51,045 bases of DNA from Rubrivivax gelatinosus (GCF_016583785.1 NZ_NRRU01000031.1:1-51045), one strand, 5' to 3'. Shown: positions 1 to 9,525, numbered from the stretch's first letter. A program made the numbers and translations. Notes: a model not told the origin generated them from the letters alone.

Positions 1-63
1 TCCCCCGCCAAACCCCATCAACCCCACGCCGCGCCTCCCGCGGCGTCGCCTTTTCCATTGCCG

Positions 64-2553
64 ATGAACGCCCCCGACAAGCACCTGCTCGATGCCCTGG
101 AACCCCAGGAAATTGCCACCGTCGCCCTGCTGGAGAAGTACGCCAAGGGTGAGGAACAGAACATCGCCCAGGTGCAGGCGCGTGTCGCCCGGGCACTCGC
201 TTCGATCGAGGCCGAGGACGCCCGTTCGGCGCGCGAAGCCGAGTTCCTGTGGGCGATGCAGCGCGGCTTCGTGCCCGCCGGCCGCATCATGTCGGCCGCC
301 GGCACCGACATCCAGGCGACGCTGATCAACTGCTTCGTGCAGCCGGTCGGCGACTCCATCACTGGCTACGAAGGCGACAAGCCCGGCATCTACACCGCCG
401 TCACCGAAGCGGCGGAAACGATGCGCCGTGGCGGCGGCGTCGGCTACGACTTCAGCCGCATCCGCCCGCAGGGCGCGCTGGTGACGCAGACGCATTCGCG
501 CGCCTCGGGCCCGGTGTCCTTCATGCGCGTCTTCGACGCCTCGTGCGAGACGGTCGAGTCGGCCGGTGCGCGCCGCGGCGCGCAGATGGGCGTGCTGCGC
601 TGCGACCACCCCGACATCGAGGCCTTCATCCACGCCAAGGACAAGGGCGAGCTGCGCAACTTCAACATCAGCGTCGGTGTCACCGACGCGCTGGTGCAGG
701 CGGTGATCGCCGACGGCGAGTTCGAACTCGTGCACGCTGCGCGTCCGCACGACGAACTGGTGGCTGCCGGCGCGCGCCAGCGCGAGGACGGCAAGTGGAT
801 CTACCGCAGCGTCAAGGCGCGCGAGGTCTGGGACCAGATCATGCGGTCGACCTACGACCACGCCGAGCCGGGCGTGCTGTTCATCGACCAGATGAACCGC
901 GAGAACAACCTGCACTACTGCGAGACGATCGAGGCCACCAACCCCTGCGCCGAGGAGCCGCTGCCCGACTACGGCTGCTGCTGCCTGGGCTCGGTCGACC
1001 TCACGCGCCACGTCGTCGGCGCCTTCTCGGATGACGCGCACTTCGACTTCGAAGGTTTCGCCGCGGTCGTGCGCGTGGGCGTGCGCATGCTCGACAACGT
1101 GCTCGACGTCACCTATTGGCCGCTGCCGCAGCAGCACGCCGAAGCCGCCGCCAAGCGCCGCGTCGGCCTGGGTTTCCTGGGCCTGGGCAGCTCGCTGGTG
1201 ATGCTGGGCATCCGCTACGACAGCGACGAAGGCCGCGCGCTCGCCGCCAAGATCGCCGAGACGATGCGCGACGCCTCCTACCTGGCCTCGGTCGACCTGG
1301 CCGTCGAACGCGGCGCCTTCCCCAAGCTGGAGAAGGCCAAGTACCTGAAGAGCGGTTTTGCCCAGCGCCTGCCGGAGGCGATCCGCAAGGCGATCCGCAA
1401 ACACGGCATCCGCAACAGCCATCTGCTGGCGATCGCGCCCACCGGCACGATCTCGCTGGCTTTTGCCGACAACGCCAGCAACGGCATCGAACCGCCGTTC
1501 TCCTGGACCTACAACCGCAAGAAGCGCGAAGCCGACGGCGGCCACCGCATCTTCGAGGTCGCTGACCGCGCCTGGCGCCTGTTCCGCCACCTCGGCGGCG
1601 ACGTGATGCAGTTGCCGCCGCAGTTCGTCACCGCGCTCGAGATGTCGGCCAACGACCACATGCGCATGCTCGAGGCGGTCCAGCCCTTCCTCGACACCTC
1701 GATCAGCAAGACCGTCAACGTTCCCGCCGACTACCCGTACGAGGACTTCCAGAACCTGTACCTGGACGCCTGGAAGGCGGGCCTGAAGGGCCTGGCGACC
1801 TATCGCCCGAACTCGGTGCTGGGCTCGGTGCTTTCGGTCAGCACGCCGGCCGCCGCGCCGGCTGCCCCGGCCTCGCCGCGCGAGGACGACCCGCTGACCA
1901 AACACGTCGGCCGCCCGGTGGGCCGCATCGCCAGCCTGACCGAGAAGGTCGAGATGTGGACGCAGGCGGGCAAACGGTCGATGTACGTCACCGTCGGCTT
2001 CCTGCCGGTGGACGGCGTCGTCGACGGCCAGAAGGTGACGATCGAGCGCCCGGTCGAGTTCCTGCTGCAAGGCGAGCAGGACCAGTGGCTGGACGGCGCG
2101 ATGCGCCTGCTGTCGCTGGCCGCCCGTTCGGGCGCGTCGATCGAGAAGGCGCTGGAGAACCTGCGCGAGATCGCCTGGACCAACGGCGCGGTGCGCAGCG
2201 GCTTCCTGACGCGCGGCGACGGCACGACGATTCCGCGTTTCCACGACTCCGAGGTCGCGGCGCTGGCCTATGCGGTGCAGCAGCTGCTGTATGCGCGTGG
2301 CTTCCTCACCGCCTCGGGCGCCCAGGTGCCGGTGCGTGAACTGGGGCGCCGCCACGCTGCTGGTGCGGCCCCGGCGGCGGCACCGGCAGCGGCTCCGGCG
2401 GCGACGCCGGAAGTCGAGGCCAAACCCGCCACCGGCATGCAGTTCGCCGCCGGCACCGGCGCCAAGTGCCCGGAATGCGGCGCGCACGACATGCACCACA
2501 TCGACGGCTGCACCAAGTGCACCAACTGCGGCCACATCGGCGCCTGCGGCTGA
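64..2553 (+). CDS. nrdJ: Adenosylcobalamin-dependent (class II) ribonucleoside-diphosphate reductase
   Basis: Reduces ribonucleotides to deoxyribonucleotides using an adenosylcobalamin radical, with or without oxygen. The 829-residue product has the reductase barrel signatures [18 protein letters not shown] (about residue 295) and [17 protein letters not shown] (about 458). It ends in a Cys-rich tail (CPECG...CTKCTNCG), the zinc-ribbon/redox tail of the long NrdJ type. An in-frame TTG lies two codons upstream at 58, but ATG 64 is the conventional choice; no strong ribosome site helps to decide. A low-complexity Ala/Pro linker (about 765-785) joins the catalytic part to the tail. No cobalamin riboswitch fits in the 63 bases seen upstream. 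A clear terminator follows. Identification is firm. Confidence 0.95.
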   Translation: MNAPDKHLLDALEPQEIATVALLEKYAKGEEQNIAQVQARVARALASIEAEDARSAREAEFLWAMQRGFVPAGRIMSAAGTDIQATLINCFVQPVGDSITGYEGDKPGIYTAVTEAAETMRRGGGVGYDFSRIRPQGALVTQTHSRASGPVSFMRVFDASCETVESAGARRGAQMGVLRCDHPDIEAFIHAKDKGELRNFNISVGVTDALVQAVIADGEFELVHAARPHDELVAAGARQREDGKWIYRSVKAREVWDQIMRSTYDHAEPGVLFIDQMNRENNLHYCETIEATNPCAEEPLPDYGCCCLGSVDLTRHVVGAFSDDAHFDFEGFAAVVRVGVRMLDNVLDVTYWPLPQQHAEAAAKRRVGLGFLGLGSSLVMLGIRYDSDEGRALAAKIAETMRDASYLASVDLAVERGAFPKLEKAKYLKSGFAQRLPEAIRKAIRKHGIRNSHLLAIAPTGTISLAFADNASNGIEPPFSWTYNRKKREADGGHRIFEVADRAWRLFRHLGGDVMQLPPQFVTALEMSANDHMRMLEAVQPFLDTSISKTVNVPADYPYEDFQNLYLDAWKAGLKGLATYRPNSVLGSVLSVSTPAAAPAAPASPREDDPLTKHVGRPVGRIASLTEKVEMWTQAGKRSMYVTVGFLPVDGVVDGQKVTIERPVEFLLQGEQDQWLDGAMRLLSLAARSGASIEKALENLREIAWTNGAVRSGFLTRGDGTTIPRFHDSEVAALAYAVQQLLYARGFLTASGAQVPVRELGRRHAAGAAPAAAPAAAPAATPEVEAKPATGMQFAAGTGAKCPECGAHDMHHIDGCTKCTNCGHIGACG

Positions 2554-2577
2554 CGCCGCCTGCGCGCTGAACACGGG

Positions 2578-2600
2578 GCCCGCCGCAAGGCGGGCTTTTT
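2578..2600 (+). terminator. Rho-independent terminator of nrdJ
   Basis: A perfect 7-bp stem GCCCGCC / GGCGGGC with a GCAA tetraloop is followed by TTTTT, 24 bases after the nrdJ stop. It lies between two convergent genes, but only the plus strand has the T tract. Confidence 0.85.
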
Positions 2601-2604
2601 CGTT

Positions 2605-4161
2605 TCAGGCGTGCTGCGGCAGACGGAAACGCGAGACCACGCCGACGAGCTGCTGCGCCTGGATGCGCAGGCTCTCGGCCGCCGCCGCGCTCTCTTCCAC
2701 CAGCGCGGCGTTCTGCTGCGTCACGGTGTCCATCTGGCCGACGGCGTCACCGACCTGCGACACGCCGTCGCTCTGCTCGGCGCTGGCGGCGCTGATCGCC
2801 TCGACGACGCTGCTGACGCGGCCGATGGCCTGCACCAGTTCGTGCATCGTCTGGCCGACACGCTCGGCCTGCACCGCGCCCTGCTCGACGCGTTCGACGC
2901 TCTGGCCGATCAGCGTGCGGATCTGGCGCGCCGACTCGGCGCTGCGCTGCGCCAGCGTGCGCACCTCGGCGGCGACGACTGCGAAACCGCGGCCGGCCTC
3001 GCCGGCACGCGCCGACTCGACCGCAGCGTTGAGCGCCAGGATGTTGGTCTGGAACGCGATCGCGTCGATGACGCCGACGATCTCGGCCACCTGACGCGAC
3101 GCGGTGCTGATGCTCTTCATCGACGCCAGCATCTCGTCGACGGCGCTGCCGCCCTGGCTCGCGACCTTGGCTGCGCCATGCGCCAGCGTGTTCGCCTCGC
3201 GGGCGTTCTCGGCGTTCTGGCGCACGGTCGCACCGAGCTGCTCCATCGTCGCCGCGGTCTGCTGCAGCGCACCGGCCTGTTCCTCGGTGCGCTGGCTCAG
3301 GTCCTGGTTGCCGAGCGCGATCTGGGCGCTGGCCGTGGCCACGCTCTCGGCGTTGCCGCGCACGCCGCCGACGAGCTCGCGCAGGCTCTGCTGCATGCCG
3401 TCCAGCGCGCCCAGCAGCACGCCGAGCTCGTCGCGGCCACCGGCGGGCACCGCGCCCGCGAGGTCGCCGTCGGCCACACGTTCGGTCACTTGCAGCGCGG
3501 CGCGCAGCGGGCGCGTGACGCTCAGCGTGATCGCCCAGCCGAGTGCGCTGCCGCAGGCGATGGCCGCCAGCGCGACGATCATCATCACGATCTCGGCGCG
3601 CGAGATCGCGGCCGCGGTCGCCGCGGCACTGGCCTCCATGCGCTCGACCTCGTGTTCGACGAAGGCGTCCAGCGCCTTCAGGTAGGCCGCCTGCACCGGG
3701 CGCACGTCCTTCAGCAGCATGTCGCGCGCTTCGGCCGAGCGGTTGGCGACGGCCAGTTCCAGCGCCGCCTGCAGCTTGGGCTGGTAGGTGACGCGGCTGG
3801 CCTGCACCGCTTCGAGACGTTTGGCACTCTCGGCGTCGTGGTCGGCGGCCTGGAGCTTGTCCAGCAGGCCGGCGACCTGGCTCTCGCAGCCGCGGATGCG
3901 CTCGATCTCGGCCTGGATCTGTTTCGGGTCGTCCAGCAGCACGACGTTGCGCACGCCGCGCGCGACGACGTTGAGCTGGTCCTTGACGTCGCGCGCCATG
4001 CCCACGCTGTGCTGGCGCTGCTCGACCAGTTCCTGTACCTGTCCGCCGACACCCTGGAGCGCGCTGCGGCCGAACAGGGCCACCGCCGCCGTCGCCAACA
4101 TCACGAGCGCGAAGCCGATGCCCAGCTTCATGCCGATGCGCAGATCGTTCCAGCTCTTCAT
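2605..4161 (-). CDS. Methyl-accepting chemotaxis protein with four-helix-bundle-type sensor
   Basis: A 518-residue inner-membrane chemoreceptor. It has an N-terminal membrane segment (about 11-30), a periplasmic helical sensor of about 155 residues resembling the 4HB_MCP fold, a second membrane segment (about 190-210), a HAMP region, and a signalling coiled coil. The hairpin tip [19 protein letters not shown] is the CheA/CheW contact. The start ATG at 4161 ([14 protein letters not shown]) is preferred to an upstream in-frame start at 4269, because the upstream 36 residues are Arg/Pro-rich and the membrane segment follows the internal Met directly. The ligand cannot be told. No CheB/CheR-binding pentapeptide is visible at the C-terminus. 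Converges on nrdJ. Confidence 0.93.
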   Translation of the reverse strand: MKSWNDLRIGMKLGIGFALVMLATAAVALFGRSALQGVGGQVQELVEQRQHSVGMARDVKDQLNVVARGVRNVVLLDDPKQIQAEIERIRGCESQVAGLLDKLQAADHDAESAKRLEAVQASRVTYQPKLQAALELAVANRSAEARDMLLKDVRPVQAAYLKALDAFVEHEVERMEASAAATAAAISRAEIVMMIVALAAIACGSALGWAITLSVTRPLRAALQVTERVADGDLAGAVPAGGRDELGVLLGALDGMQQSLRELVGGVRGNAESVATASAQIALGNQDLSQRTEEQAGALQQTAATMEQLGATVRQNAENAREANTLAHGAAKVASQGGSAVDEMLASMKSISTASRQVAEIVGVIDAIAFQTNILALNAAVESARAGEAGRGFAVVAAEVRTLAQRSAESARQIRTLIGQSVERVEQGAVQAERVGQTMHELVQAIGRVSSVVEAISAASAEQSDGVSQVGDAVGQMDTVTQQNAALVEESAAAAESLRIQAQQLVGVVSRFRLPQHA

Positions 4162-4695
4162 CCCGAACCCCCGACACCGCGGCGACCCCGCACCACGACA
4201 GGCGATCGCGGGCGCTGCTGACGGGCTATCGACCCGCCGGGGCCGGTGTGAAGGGACAAGGCGCGACATGGCGCACGCTTGTCAGTCCCCGTGAGGACAC
4301 CCGTCGAACGGAGCTTGCGCCGGCGTGAAGCACTGCACGCACCGTGGGCGGCACCGCCCTCGCCCTGCGCCGGGCGACACGCCGGCATTCAGCGCGCGCG
4401 AGCGGCGCCGCCCCTCGTCGTGCCGGATCCGGCTTGCGCCAGCGCAAGGCCCGCGCTGGGCGCGCGCCGGCTTTCTGTCCCCCGCACCACTGGGTATCCC
4501 TGTGGACAACCCGGGGGCGCGGCTCGCAAGTGCTTGCCACCCGGGGGTTTTCACTAGCTTGCTGCAGAAACAGGCAGCCTCGCGCAGGCCGTAGGATCGG
4601 TCCCACCCGCGGCCGCGAAATCGGCTGGCATCCGGGCTGCGGGCTGCGCGGCATCCTGTGTTCATGGCGGATGTCCGCCGCGACGAAAGGAAGTC
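4162..4695. other. Intergenic region, 534 bases, no convincing gene
   Basis: Separates the chemoreceptor (minus) from csbD (plus). Open frames here are Arg/Pro/Ala-rich and have no ribosome site, so I call none. It holds a perfect 14-base palindrome GGCGGA-TG-TCCGCC at 4666-4679, just upstream of the csbD ribosome site, and a single DnaA-box-like word (TTGTCCACA on the minus strand, 4501-4509). Promoters for both flanking genes must lie here, but none is clear. Confidence 0.6.
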
Positions 4696-4881
4696 ATGAA
4701 CAAGGACCAGGTCAAGGGAGCCGCCAAGGACATGGCCGGCAAGATCCAACGCAAGACGGGCGAAGCCATCGGCAGCGACGAGCAGCAGGCCAAGGGCCTG
4801 GCCAAGCAGGCCGAAGGCAAGACGCAGAAGAAGGCCGGCGACGTGCGCGAAGCCGTGCATGATCTGACGCGCAAGCCGTGA
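4696..4881 (+). CDS. CsbD-family small stress protein
   Basis: A 61-residue, Lys/Gln/Ala-rich hydrophilic protein (MNKDQVKGAAKDMAGKIQ...) with the CsbD pattern of two similar halves (GxAKxxxGKxQxKxGE and GLAKQAEGKTQKKAGD). CsbD-like proteins are abundant under stress in many bacteria; their molecular role is unknown. An AAGGAAG ribosome site stands just upstream. Its stop overlaps the GTG start of the following hydrolase, which suggests translational coupling. A perfect 14-base palindrome precedes the ribosome site. Confidence 0.9.
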   Translation: MNKDQVKGAAKDMAGKIQRKTGEAIGSDEQQAKGLAKQAEGKTQKKAGDVREAVHDLTRKP

Positions 4882-5759
4882 CGCCGGCGCCACCCGCCTG
4901 CCACGTCCAACCCGCAGCCACCCCGGCGGCTGCGATCTCGGTCCTGGAGGTCGGTGGCGTCACCGTTCACATCGAAGGCCAGGGCGAACAAACCCTGGTC
5001 TTCGTCCATGGCTGGCCCGACAGCCATCAGGTCTGGGATTCGCAGGTCGCGGCGCTGTCGGCGTCGTGGCGGTGTTTGCGTTTCACGCTGCCCGGCTTCG
5101 CCCCCGGCGACGACGGCCGGGCGCGTTCACTCGACGAGATCGTCGCCACGCTGCTGGCGGTCGTGGATGCGGCCAGCCCCGGGCAACCGGTGGTGCTGGT
5201 GCTGCACGACTGGGGCTGCTTCTTCGGTTACCGCTTCGCCGAACGCCATGGCGACCGTGTGCGGGCGATCGTCGCGATCGACATCGGCGGCGACGCCGGT
5301 TCACGCGCCAACCGTGCCGAGATGGGCTGGCGTGGCCAGGCGGGCGCGCTCGCCTACCAGCTGACGCTGGCGCTGGCCTGGCGCCTCGGCGGGCGCGCCG
5401 GCGACGCGGTCGCACGTGCGCTTGCCGGTGCGTTCCGGGCGCCGGCAGCCGGCGAGACCCGGGCCGCGATGGGCTGGCCGTACGCGGTGCAGTGGTTCGG
5501 CGCGGCCGGCGGCTTCGGCCGGCCGCGAGTGTTCCTGCCGCAGTGCCCGATGCTGTACGTCTACGGCACGCGCAAACCATTCATGTTCCATTCCCGGCGC
5601 TGGCTGGAGCGGCTGCAGGCCAGCCCGGGCTGCGGCGTGCTCGCGCTGGACGCGGGCCACTGGGTGATGATCCAGCAAGGCCCGGCCTTGAACGCCGCGA
5701 TCGCCGGCTGGCTAGACGCCCAGCGCCCTCAGCCGGCCGCCATGGCGGCGCGCGCATAA
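4878..5759 (+). CDS. Alpha/beta hydrolase, epoxide hydrolase/haloalkane dehalogenase-like
   Basis: A 293-residue alpha/beta-fold hydrolase. It shows the oxyanion motif HGWPDSHQVWD (about residue 45), the nucleophile elbow HDWG with Asp111, and the C-terminal catalytic His in DAGHWV (His261). An Asp nucleophile in an HDWG elbow is typical of epoxide hydrolases and haloalkane dehalogenases rather than serine esterases. The substrate cannot be assigned. The GTG start at 4878 overlaps the csbD stop (GTGA) and no independent ribosome site is visible, so coupling is likely. The first 25 residues are Ala/Pro-rich and may be poorly conserved. Converges with flgH, 18 bases apart. Confidence 0.85.
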   Translation: MTPAPPACHVQPAATPAAAISVLEVGGVTVHIEGQGEQTLVFVHGWPDSHQVWDSQVAALSASWRCLRFTLPGFAPGDDGRARSLDEIVATLLAVVDAASPGQPVVLVLHDWGCFFGYRFAERHGDRVRAIVAIDIGGDAGSRANRAEMGWRGQAGALAYQLTLALAWRLGGRAGDAVARALAGAFRAPAAGETRAAMGWPYAVQWFGAAGGFGRPRVFLPQCPMLYVYGTRKPFMFHSRRWLERLQASPGCGVLALDAGHWVMIQQGPALNAAIAGWLDAQRPQPAAMAARA

Positions 5760-5777
5760 GCCGCCGCCGCGCCGCGC

Positions 5778-6473
5778 TCACCAGATCGCCAGGCCCTTGC
5801 TCAGCACGCGCTGCACCCAACTGCGCGACGCGGTGTCGGCGACACCGCCACGGCCCACTGCCTCCAGGCGTGCGTCGACGATGTCGGCCGAGGCGACGAC
5901 GTTGCCGGCCTTGATGTCTTCCGGGTTCACGACACCCGAGAAACGCAGCGTCGTCACGCCTTCGTTGTAGGCGATGCTGCGCTCGCCGGCGACGACCAGG
6001 TGGCCGTTGGGCAGCACGTTGATGACCGAGGCGGCGATGCGGCCGGTGAAGCGGTTGCTGTTCTCGGTGGTGCCCTTGCCGACAAAGGAGTCGCTGCCGC
6101 TGGCTTCGGCGTCCAGGTTCAGGATGCTCTTGAGCGCGCCGCGCACGTTGTTCGAATCGGTGCCCGGGCCCTTGGTCGCGATCTTGTTCTCGCGGCTGGT
6201 GTCGGTGGCAACCTTCTGGTTGGCCGACAGCTTCTCGTCGATCTGCACCTTCAGCGTGTCGCCGATCGCACGCGGGCGCTTCTCGCCCGAGAACATCGTC
6301 GCGATCGGCGCGTTGGGCTGGAACAGCGAGCCGGTCGGCGCGCGTTCGACGTAGGAAGGCGGCGCGACCGCGGTGACCGCGGTGGGAACCCGCAGCGTCG
6401 TCGTCGGCGTCTCGGCGCAGCCGGCCAGGAGTGCGGCGCAGCCGGCCAGCGGCCACAGGGTCTGGATGTTCAT
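5778..6473 (-). CDS. flgH: FlgH-like flagellar L-ring lipoprotein, outside a flagellar operon
   Basis: A 231-residue protein with a lipoprotein signal (LLAGCAE, lipidated Cys about residue 17) and the FlgH family pattern. It has SLFQPNAPIATMFSGEKRPR, a region on low-complexity repeats and Gly/Ser, NGHLVVAGERSIAYNEG, and the closing block LRFSGVVNPEDIKAGNVV with ADIVDARLEAVGRGG. FlgH forms the L ring in the outer membrane. Here it does not sit with flgG/flgI/flgJ. It is third in a minus-strand trio after a repeat-rich small protein and a lipoprotein. Start ATG 6473 places the lipobox properly. It may be the cell's flagellar FlgH or a paralogue serving another envelope structure; the window cannot decide. 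Confidence 0.8.
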   Translation of the reverse strand: MNIQTLWPLAGCAALLAGCAETPTTTLRVPTAVTAVAPPSYVERAPTGSLFQPNAPIATMFSGEKRPRAIGDTLKVQIDEKLSANQKVATDTSRENKIATKGPGTDSNNVRGALKSILNLDAEASGSDSFVGKGTTENSNRFTGRIAASVINVLPNGHLVVAGERSIAYNEGVTTLRFSGVVNPEDIKAGNVVASADIVDARLEAVGRGGVADTASRSWVQRVLSKGLAIW

Positions 6474-6514
6474 GACGGACCTCTTCGGATTTCGCGTTGG
6501 GGTTTGGGTTGGCG

Positions 6515-7057
6515 TCACTCGCCGGTCAGCAGCGCGGTGACCACCGGGGCGAGCTTGTCGCGTGTCGACGACCATTTGCCGGCTTCCAGCAGGCCTTCGA
6601 GGCGGTACTGGCTGGACGCCAGCGTGCGGCCCGACGAGGTCTGCAGCGTGAGTGCCGCCTGGCGCAGGTAGGGCTGGTATTCGTTGCCGAACAAAGTGGT
6701 ATCCCAGGCGATCGCCGCGCTGTATTTCAGCCAGGCGCCGCAGGTTTCCAGCGGCGTGCCCGCCTCGTACACCCGGCTGTCGACGTCGTGTTTTTTCAGT
6801 TCGGCCTGCAGTGCCGGCACGAAATCGACGATATGGCCGTCCGGGCGATATTCGATGCACAATTTCGACAGCGTCATCGGTTCGTGGAAGACGGTATTGC
6901 TGGCCTGGCTCGGGCCGTACATCACGGCGTGGTGCGCAGCGCCCCCGGCGGCCTTGATCAGTTCGATCGCGGGCACCGGCGAGATGATCGAACAGCCCGG
7001 CAGCAGCGCCGCCGCCGCCAGCAACGCCAGCCCGCGGCGGCAGTCAGGCGACGTCAT
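6515..7057 (-). CDS. Putative outer-membrane lipoprotein (possibly Sbal_3080-like)
   Basis: A 180-residue protein with a lipoprotein signal (ALLPGCSI, Cys about residue 22). The mature part has LSKLCIEYRPDGHIVDFVPA, a stretch predicted as alternating strands (ALTLQTSSGRTLASSQYRL), and a C-terminal helix. It recalls the small family of Sbal_3080 lipoproteins, which have a similar 'lipobox, KLCIE, then SW.. DLALF' layout, but this is from memory and weak. Its start overlaps the preceding gene by 14 bases, so the two are translated together, and flgH follows 41 bases later. Function unknown; cell-envelope location is likely. Confidence 0.75.
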   Translation of the reverse strand: MTSPDCRRGLALLAAAALLPGCSIISPVPAIELIKAAGGAAHHAVMYGPSQASNTVFHEPMTLSKLCIEYRPDGHIVDFVPALQAELKKHDVDSRVYEAGTPLETCGAWLKYSAAIAWDTTLFGNEYQPYLRQAALTLQTSSGRTLASSQYRLEGLLEAGKWSSTRDKLAPVVTALLTGE

Positions 7058-7565
7058 GGATGGCCTGCCCGATCGACAGCGCGCCCATCGCGGCGTAGCC
7101 GGCCACGGTGTTGAAGGCATCGCCGACGGTGTCGATGACATCGCCACCGGCGTCGGCGACCGCGCTGGCGGTGTCGGAGACGAAGTCGGTGACGCCGTCG
7201 ACGGCGTCGACGACGGTTTCGCTGACGCTTTGGGCGGCACCTTCGACGGTGTCGACGACACTGCCCAGGGCCTGCTTGATGTCGCTGTAGGTGTCGCCGA
7301 CACCGTCTTCGACCGCCTGTGCAGCACCGGCCAGCGTCTGGCCGACCGAGGAGACCGCGTCGACACCCTGGTCGACCCAGTCGTCGAGCGCGCTGAGCGC
7401 GCCGGAGCTGAACGAGCAGGTGCTATCGCAGACGCCACCGGCGGCATTCGCGGCACCGATCGCGGTGGCGACCACCGGGCCGAATGCCTTGGCGTTGCGT
7501 TCATAGGCACCGACCTCGGTGCGCGGGTTGATGTAAGCCGTAGCCAGGGATCCGATGCTGCTCAT
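7044..7565 (-). CDS. Repeat-rich small protein of unknown function
   Basis: A 173-residue protein with a strong ribosome site (GGAAGGAG) before ATG 7565 (MSSIGSLATAYINPRTEV). It has an N-terminal part with two Cys (CDSTC, about residue 47). Then come about 110 residues of irregular Val/Asp/Ala repeats such as VVDTVEG, VVDAVDGV and DVIDTVGDA, which would form long amphipathic helices. No signal peptide is evident. It resembles no enzyme family I know; such repeats occur in LEA-like and phasin-like proteins. First gene of a three-gene unit with a lipoprotein and FlgH-like protein. Divergent from a PAS/receiver protein across a region rich in inverted repeats. Confidence 0.75.
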   Translation of the reverse strand: MSSIGSLATAYINPRTEVGAYERNAKAFGPVVATAIGAANAAGGVCDSTCSFSSGALSALDDWVDQGVDAVSSVGQTLAGAAQAVEDGVGDTYSDIKQALGSVVDTVEGAAQSVSETVVDAVDGVTDFVSDTASAVADAGGDVIDTVGDAFNTVAGYAAMGALSIGQAIHDVA

Positions 7566-7736
7566 GGTCACTCCTTCCAAGTGCCGCCAGCTTAGGAATA
7601 GACGCCCCCGGGGAATTCCTCGAATAACACCCGCAAACCCTGCCATACCTTTTCTCGCGGGGTTTTCATGACGCTGCCGCCACGAGTTTCTACGGCGTAT
7701 GTCGGAATATCACGCCGGGGTCTTTCCGGGTCTTTT

Positions 7737-7765
7737 TACGTCATCTTCCGGTGACGTATCGTCAC
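7737..7765. promoter_or_regulatory. Nested inverted repeats, candidate operator in divergent region
   Basis: Two overlapping perfect dyads. One is TACGTCA-N8-TGACGTA (7737-7758); the other is GTGACG-TAT-CGTCAC (7751-7765). The three half-sites share the core CGTCA. They lie about 170 bases before the minus-strand trio and about 70 before the PAS/receiver gene. The regulator is not known. Confidence 0.5.
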
Positions 7766-7836
7766 GACAGTGCGCGCCCGCGGCGGGCACGGCCGGCGCA
7801 TACTGCCGCATCACCCAGCAGGAGACGGCGCATCCG

Positions 7837-9303
7837 ATGAGCGGAACACCGCCAGCCGCCGACGACCGCCCCGCCGCCCCGTCGACGCGGGCGCCCGGCG
7901 CGGACTCGCCGCGCTGGCCACCGCCGCCGGACGTGCCGTCCGCCCGTGCAGCCCCCCACAGCAGCCTCTTCGAAGACGCTCCGGTGGGCCTGCTGACGCT
8001 GCAGGCCGATGGCAGCGTCGACCGGGTCAACCGGCGCGCACTGCGCTTGCTGGGCCCAGGCGCCGGCTTCGGCCGCGACATCGTCTCGTTCGCGGCGCCG
8101 GCCGGCCGCTCCCGGCTGCGGGCGGCGCTGGAAGCGGCGGCGACGGCCGAAGCCAGCACCCTGGACCTCGAGTTCCACACCCCCTGCGGCACCGGCAGCC
8201 GGCAGCTGATGCTGGCGCTGCGGCGCGACCCGGCCGACGCCGGCCGGCTGCTGGCCGCGCTGGTCGACGTCGACGAGCGTCACCGGGCCGAGCGGGAACT
8301 GCGGCAGCTGCACGACCGGCTGCAGTGCTGCCAGCGCGCCGCCGGCGCCGGCGCCTGGAGCTGCGACGGCCCCGCCAGCGCGCTCTGGCTGTCCGACGGC
8401 GCCCGCGATCTGCTCGGCGACCTGGCCGACGCGGCCACGCTCGTGCAGCTGTGCGCCGGCTTCAGCGAGCGCGACGAGCGCGAGAACGCGCGGCGTTCGC
8501 TCGAGGCGGCACGGAACGCGGGCGCCGGTTTCGTGTTCGACGCCCGCGTGCGCGGCAGCGACGGCGCCCGCCGCTGGCTGCGTTTCATCGCCGCGCCGCA
8601 GCCGGGCGGCGCCGGGCTGCTGGGCTGCGTGCAGGACGTCGAGGCCCAGGTGCAGGCCGAGCAGCTGCGGCTGGCGCAGGCGCGCGCGGAAGTCGCCGAA
8701 CGCGAAGGTGCGACGCTGCATGCCCGCTGCCGCGACGTGCGCACCGCCCTGCAGGCGATGCTCGGTTACGCCCACCTGCTGGCGCGCGACCCGGCGCTGA
8801 GCGCTTCGGCTACGGCCGCCGCACGCGTCGCCCGGGTCGAGGCTGCGGCGCGTGAACTGCTGGAGATCGTCAAGGAGAGCGCTGCCCCGGCACCGGCGGC
8901 GGGCGGCGCCGGTGTGCCGCGGCACATCCTTTACATCGAGGACAACGCGGTCAACGCCGAGCTGATGATCGGGCTGCTGGAAGCGCGGGCGCCGCTGCAC
9001 GTCGAGGTGGCGGCCTCCGGTCGGCGCGGCCTGGACCGGGCGCTGGAGTTGCTGCCGGACCTGGTGCTGGTGGACCTGCAGCTGCCCGACCTGCCGGGCC
9101 TGGAGCTGCTGCGGCGCCTGAAGACCGACCCGCGCACCGCCGGCCTCACCTGCCTGGCGGTGTCGGCGGAAGCCGGCAGCGCGGAGGCGGCGGCGGCGCG
9201 GGCCGCGGGGGCCAGCGCCTTCCTCGCCAAGCCGCTCGACGTCGACGCGCTGCTGGCGGCGGTCGACCGCTTCGTGCCCGGGCTGGAGGTCGTCGCCGGC
9301 TAG
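7837..9303 (+). CDS. PAS-domain/receiver protein with degenerate phosphoacceptor helix
   Basis: A 488-residue cytoplasmic signalling protein. After a Pro/Ala-rich start comes a PAS-like domain (SLFEDAPVGLLTLQADGSVD, about residue 44), a second PAS/PAC-like region (about 165-275), and a helix pair aligned with HisKA (about 290-345). A complete receiver domain follows (HILYIEDN; Asp in LVLVDLQLPDLPG; KPLD). The HisKA-like stretch reads RDVRTALQAMLGYAHLL, where histidine kinases have HELRTPLNAILGY, so the phosphoacceptor His is replaced by Arg. There is no ATPase domain. Start ATG 7837 is chosen over 7699 because AGGAGA stands 10 bases before it. Probably a receiver-output or decoy protein rather than a kinase. 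Confidence 0.8.
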   Translation: MSGTPPAADDRPAAPSTRAPGADSPRWPPPPDVPSARAAPHSSLFEDAPVGLLTLQADGSVDRVNRRALRLLGPGAGFGRDIVSFAAPAGRSRLRAALEAAATAEASTLDLEFHTPCGTGSRQLMLALRRDPADAGRLLAALVDVDERHRAERELRQLHDRLQCCQRAAGAGAWSCDGPASALWLSDGARDLLGDLADAATLVQLCAGFSERDERENARRSLEAARNAGAGFVFDARVRGSDGARRWLRFIAAPQPGGAGLLGCVQDVEAQVQAEQLRLAQARAEVAEREGATLHARCRDVRTALQAMLGYAHLLARDPALSASATAAARVARVEAAARELLEIVKESAAPAPAAGGAGVPRHILYIEDNAVNAELMIGLLEARAPLHVEVAASGRRGLDRALELLPDLVLVDLQLPDLPGLELLRRLKTDPRTAGLTCLAVSAEAGSAEAAAARAAGASAFLAKPLDVDALLAAVDRFVPGLEVVAG

Positions 9304-9455
9304 TTGCGCGCGCCGACACGCAGCATCAGCCGCAGGTATTCGAGTTCGGCGTGCATCTTCTGCAGTTCGTCGCGCAGTTCGACCAGCGCGGCGAGCGCCG
9401 TGCGGGCCGAGGCGGGGACCTGCGACGCGGTGGTACCGGGTTGGGGCGTGTCCAT
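9300..9455 (-). CDS. Small coiled-coil-like hypothetical protein
   Basis: A 51-residue frame (starts MDTPQPGTTASQ) whose second half is a strong amphipathic helix (LAALVELRDELQKMHAELEY). Its TAG stop overlaps the stop of the convergent PAS/receiver gene by 4 bases. No clear ribosome site. The heptad character and the tidy tail-to-tail fit with its neighbour favour a real gene, but it is short and unconfirmed. Confidence 0.45.
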   Translation of the reverse strand: MDTPQPGTTASQVPASARTALAALVELRDELQKMHAELEYLRLMLRVGARN

Positions 9456-9525
9456 GGGGCCATGTTCGGGCCGCCCGGCGGCGCCGCAAACCCCGTGCCC
9501 TGGGGGCCGCGCCCCCGCATTCAGG

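Noticed and set aside
1..63. Cobalamin riboswitch before nrdJ
   Set aside because: Only 63 bases are visible and none of the conserved B12-box sequence is present.
4226..4233. Sigma-28 -10-like GTCGATAG upstream of the first chemoreceptor
   Set aside because: No acceptable -35 at the required 11-base spacing.
4501..4509. DnaA-box-like TTGTCCACA, possible replication origin
   Set aside because: Only one box, no AT-rich unwinding region, and no dnaA, dnaN or gidA nearby.
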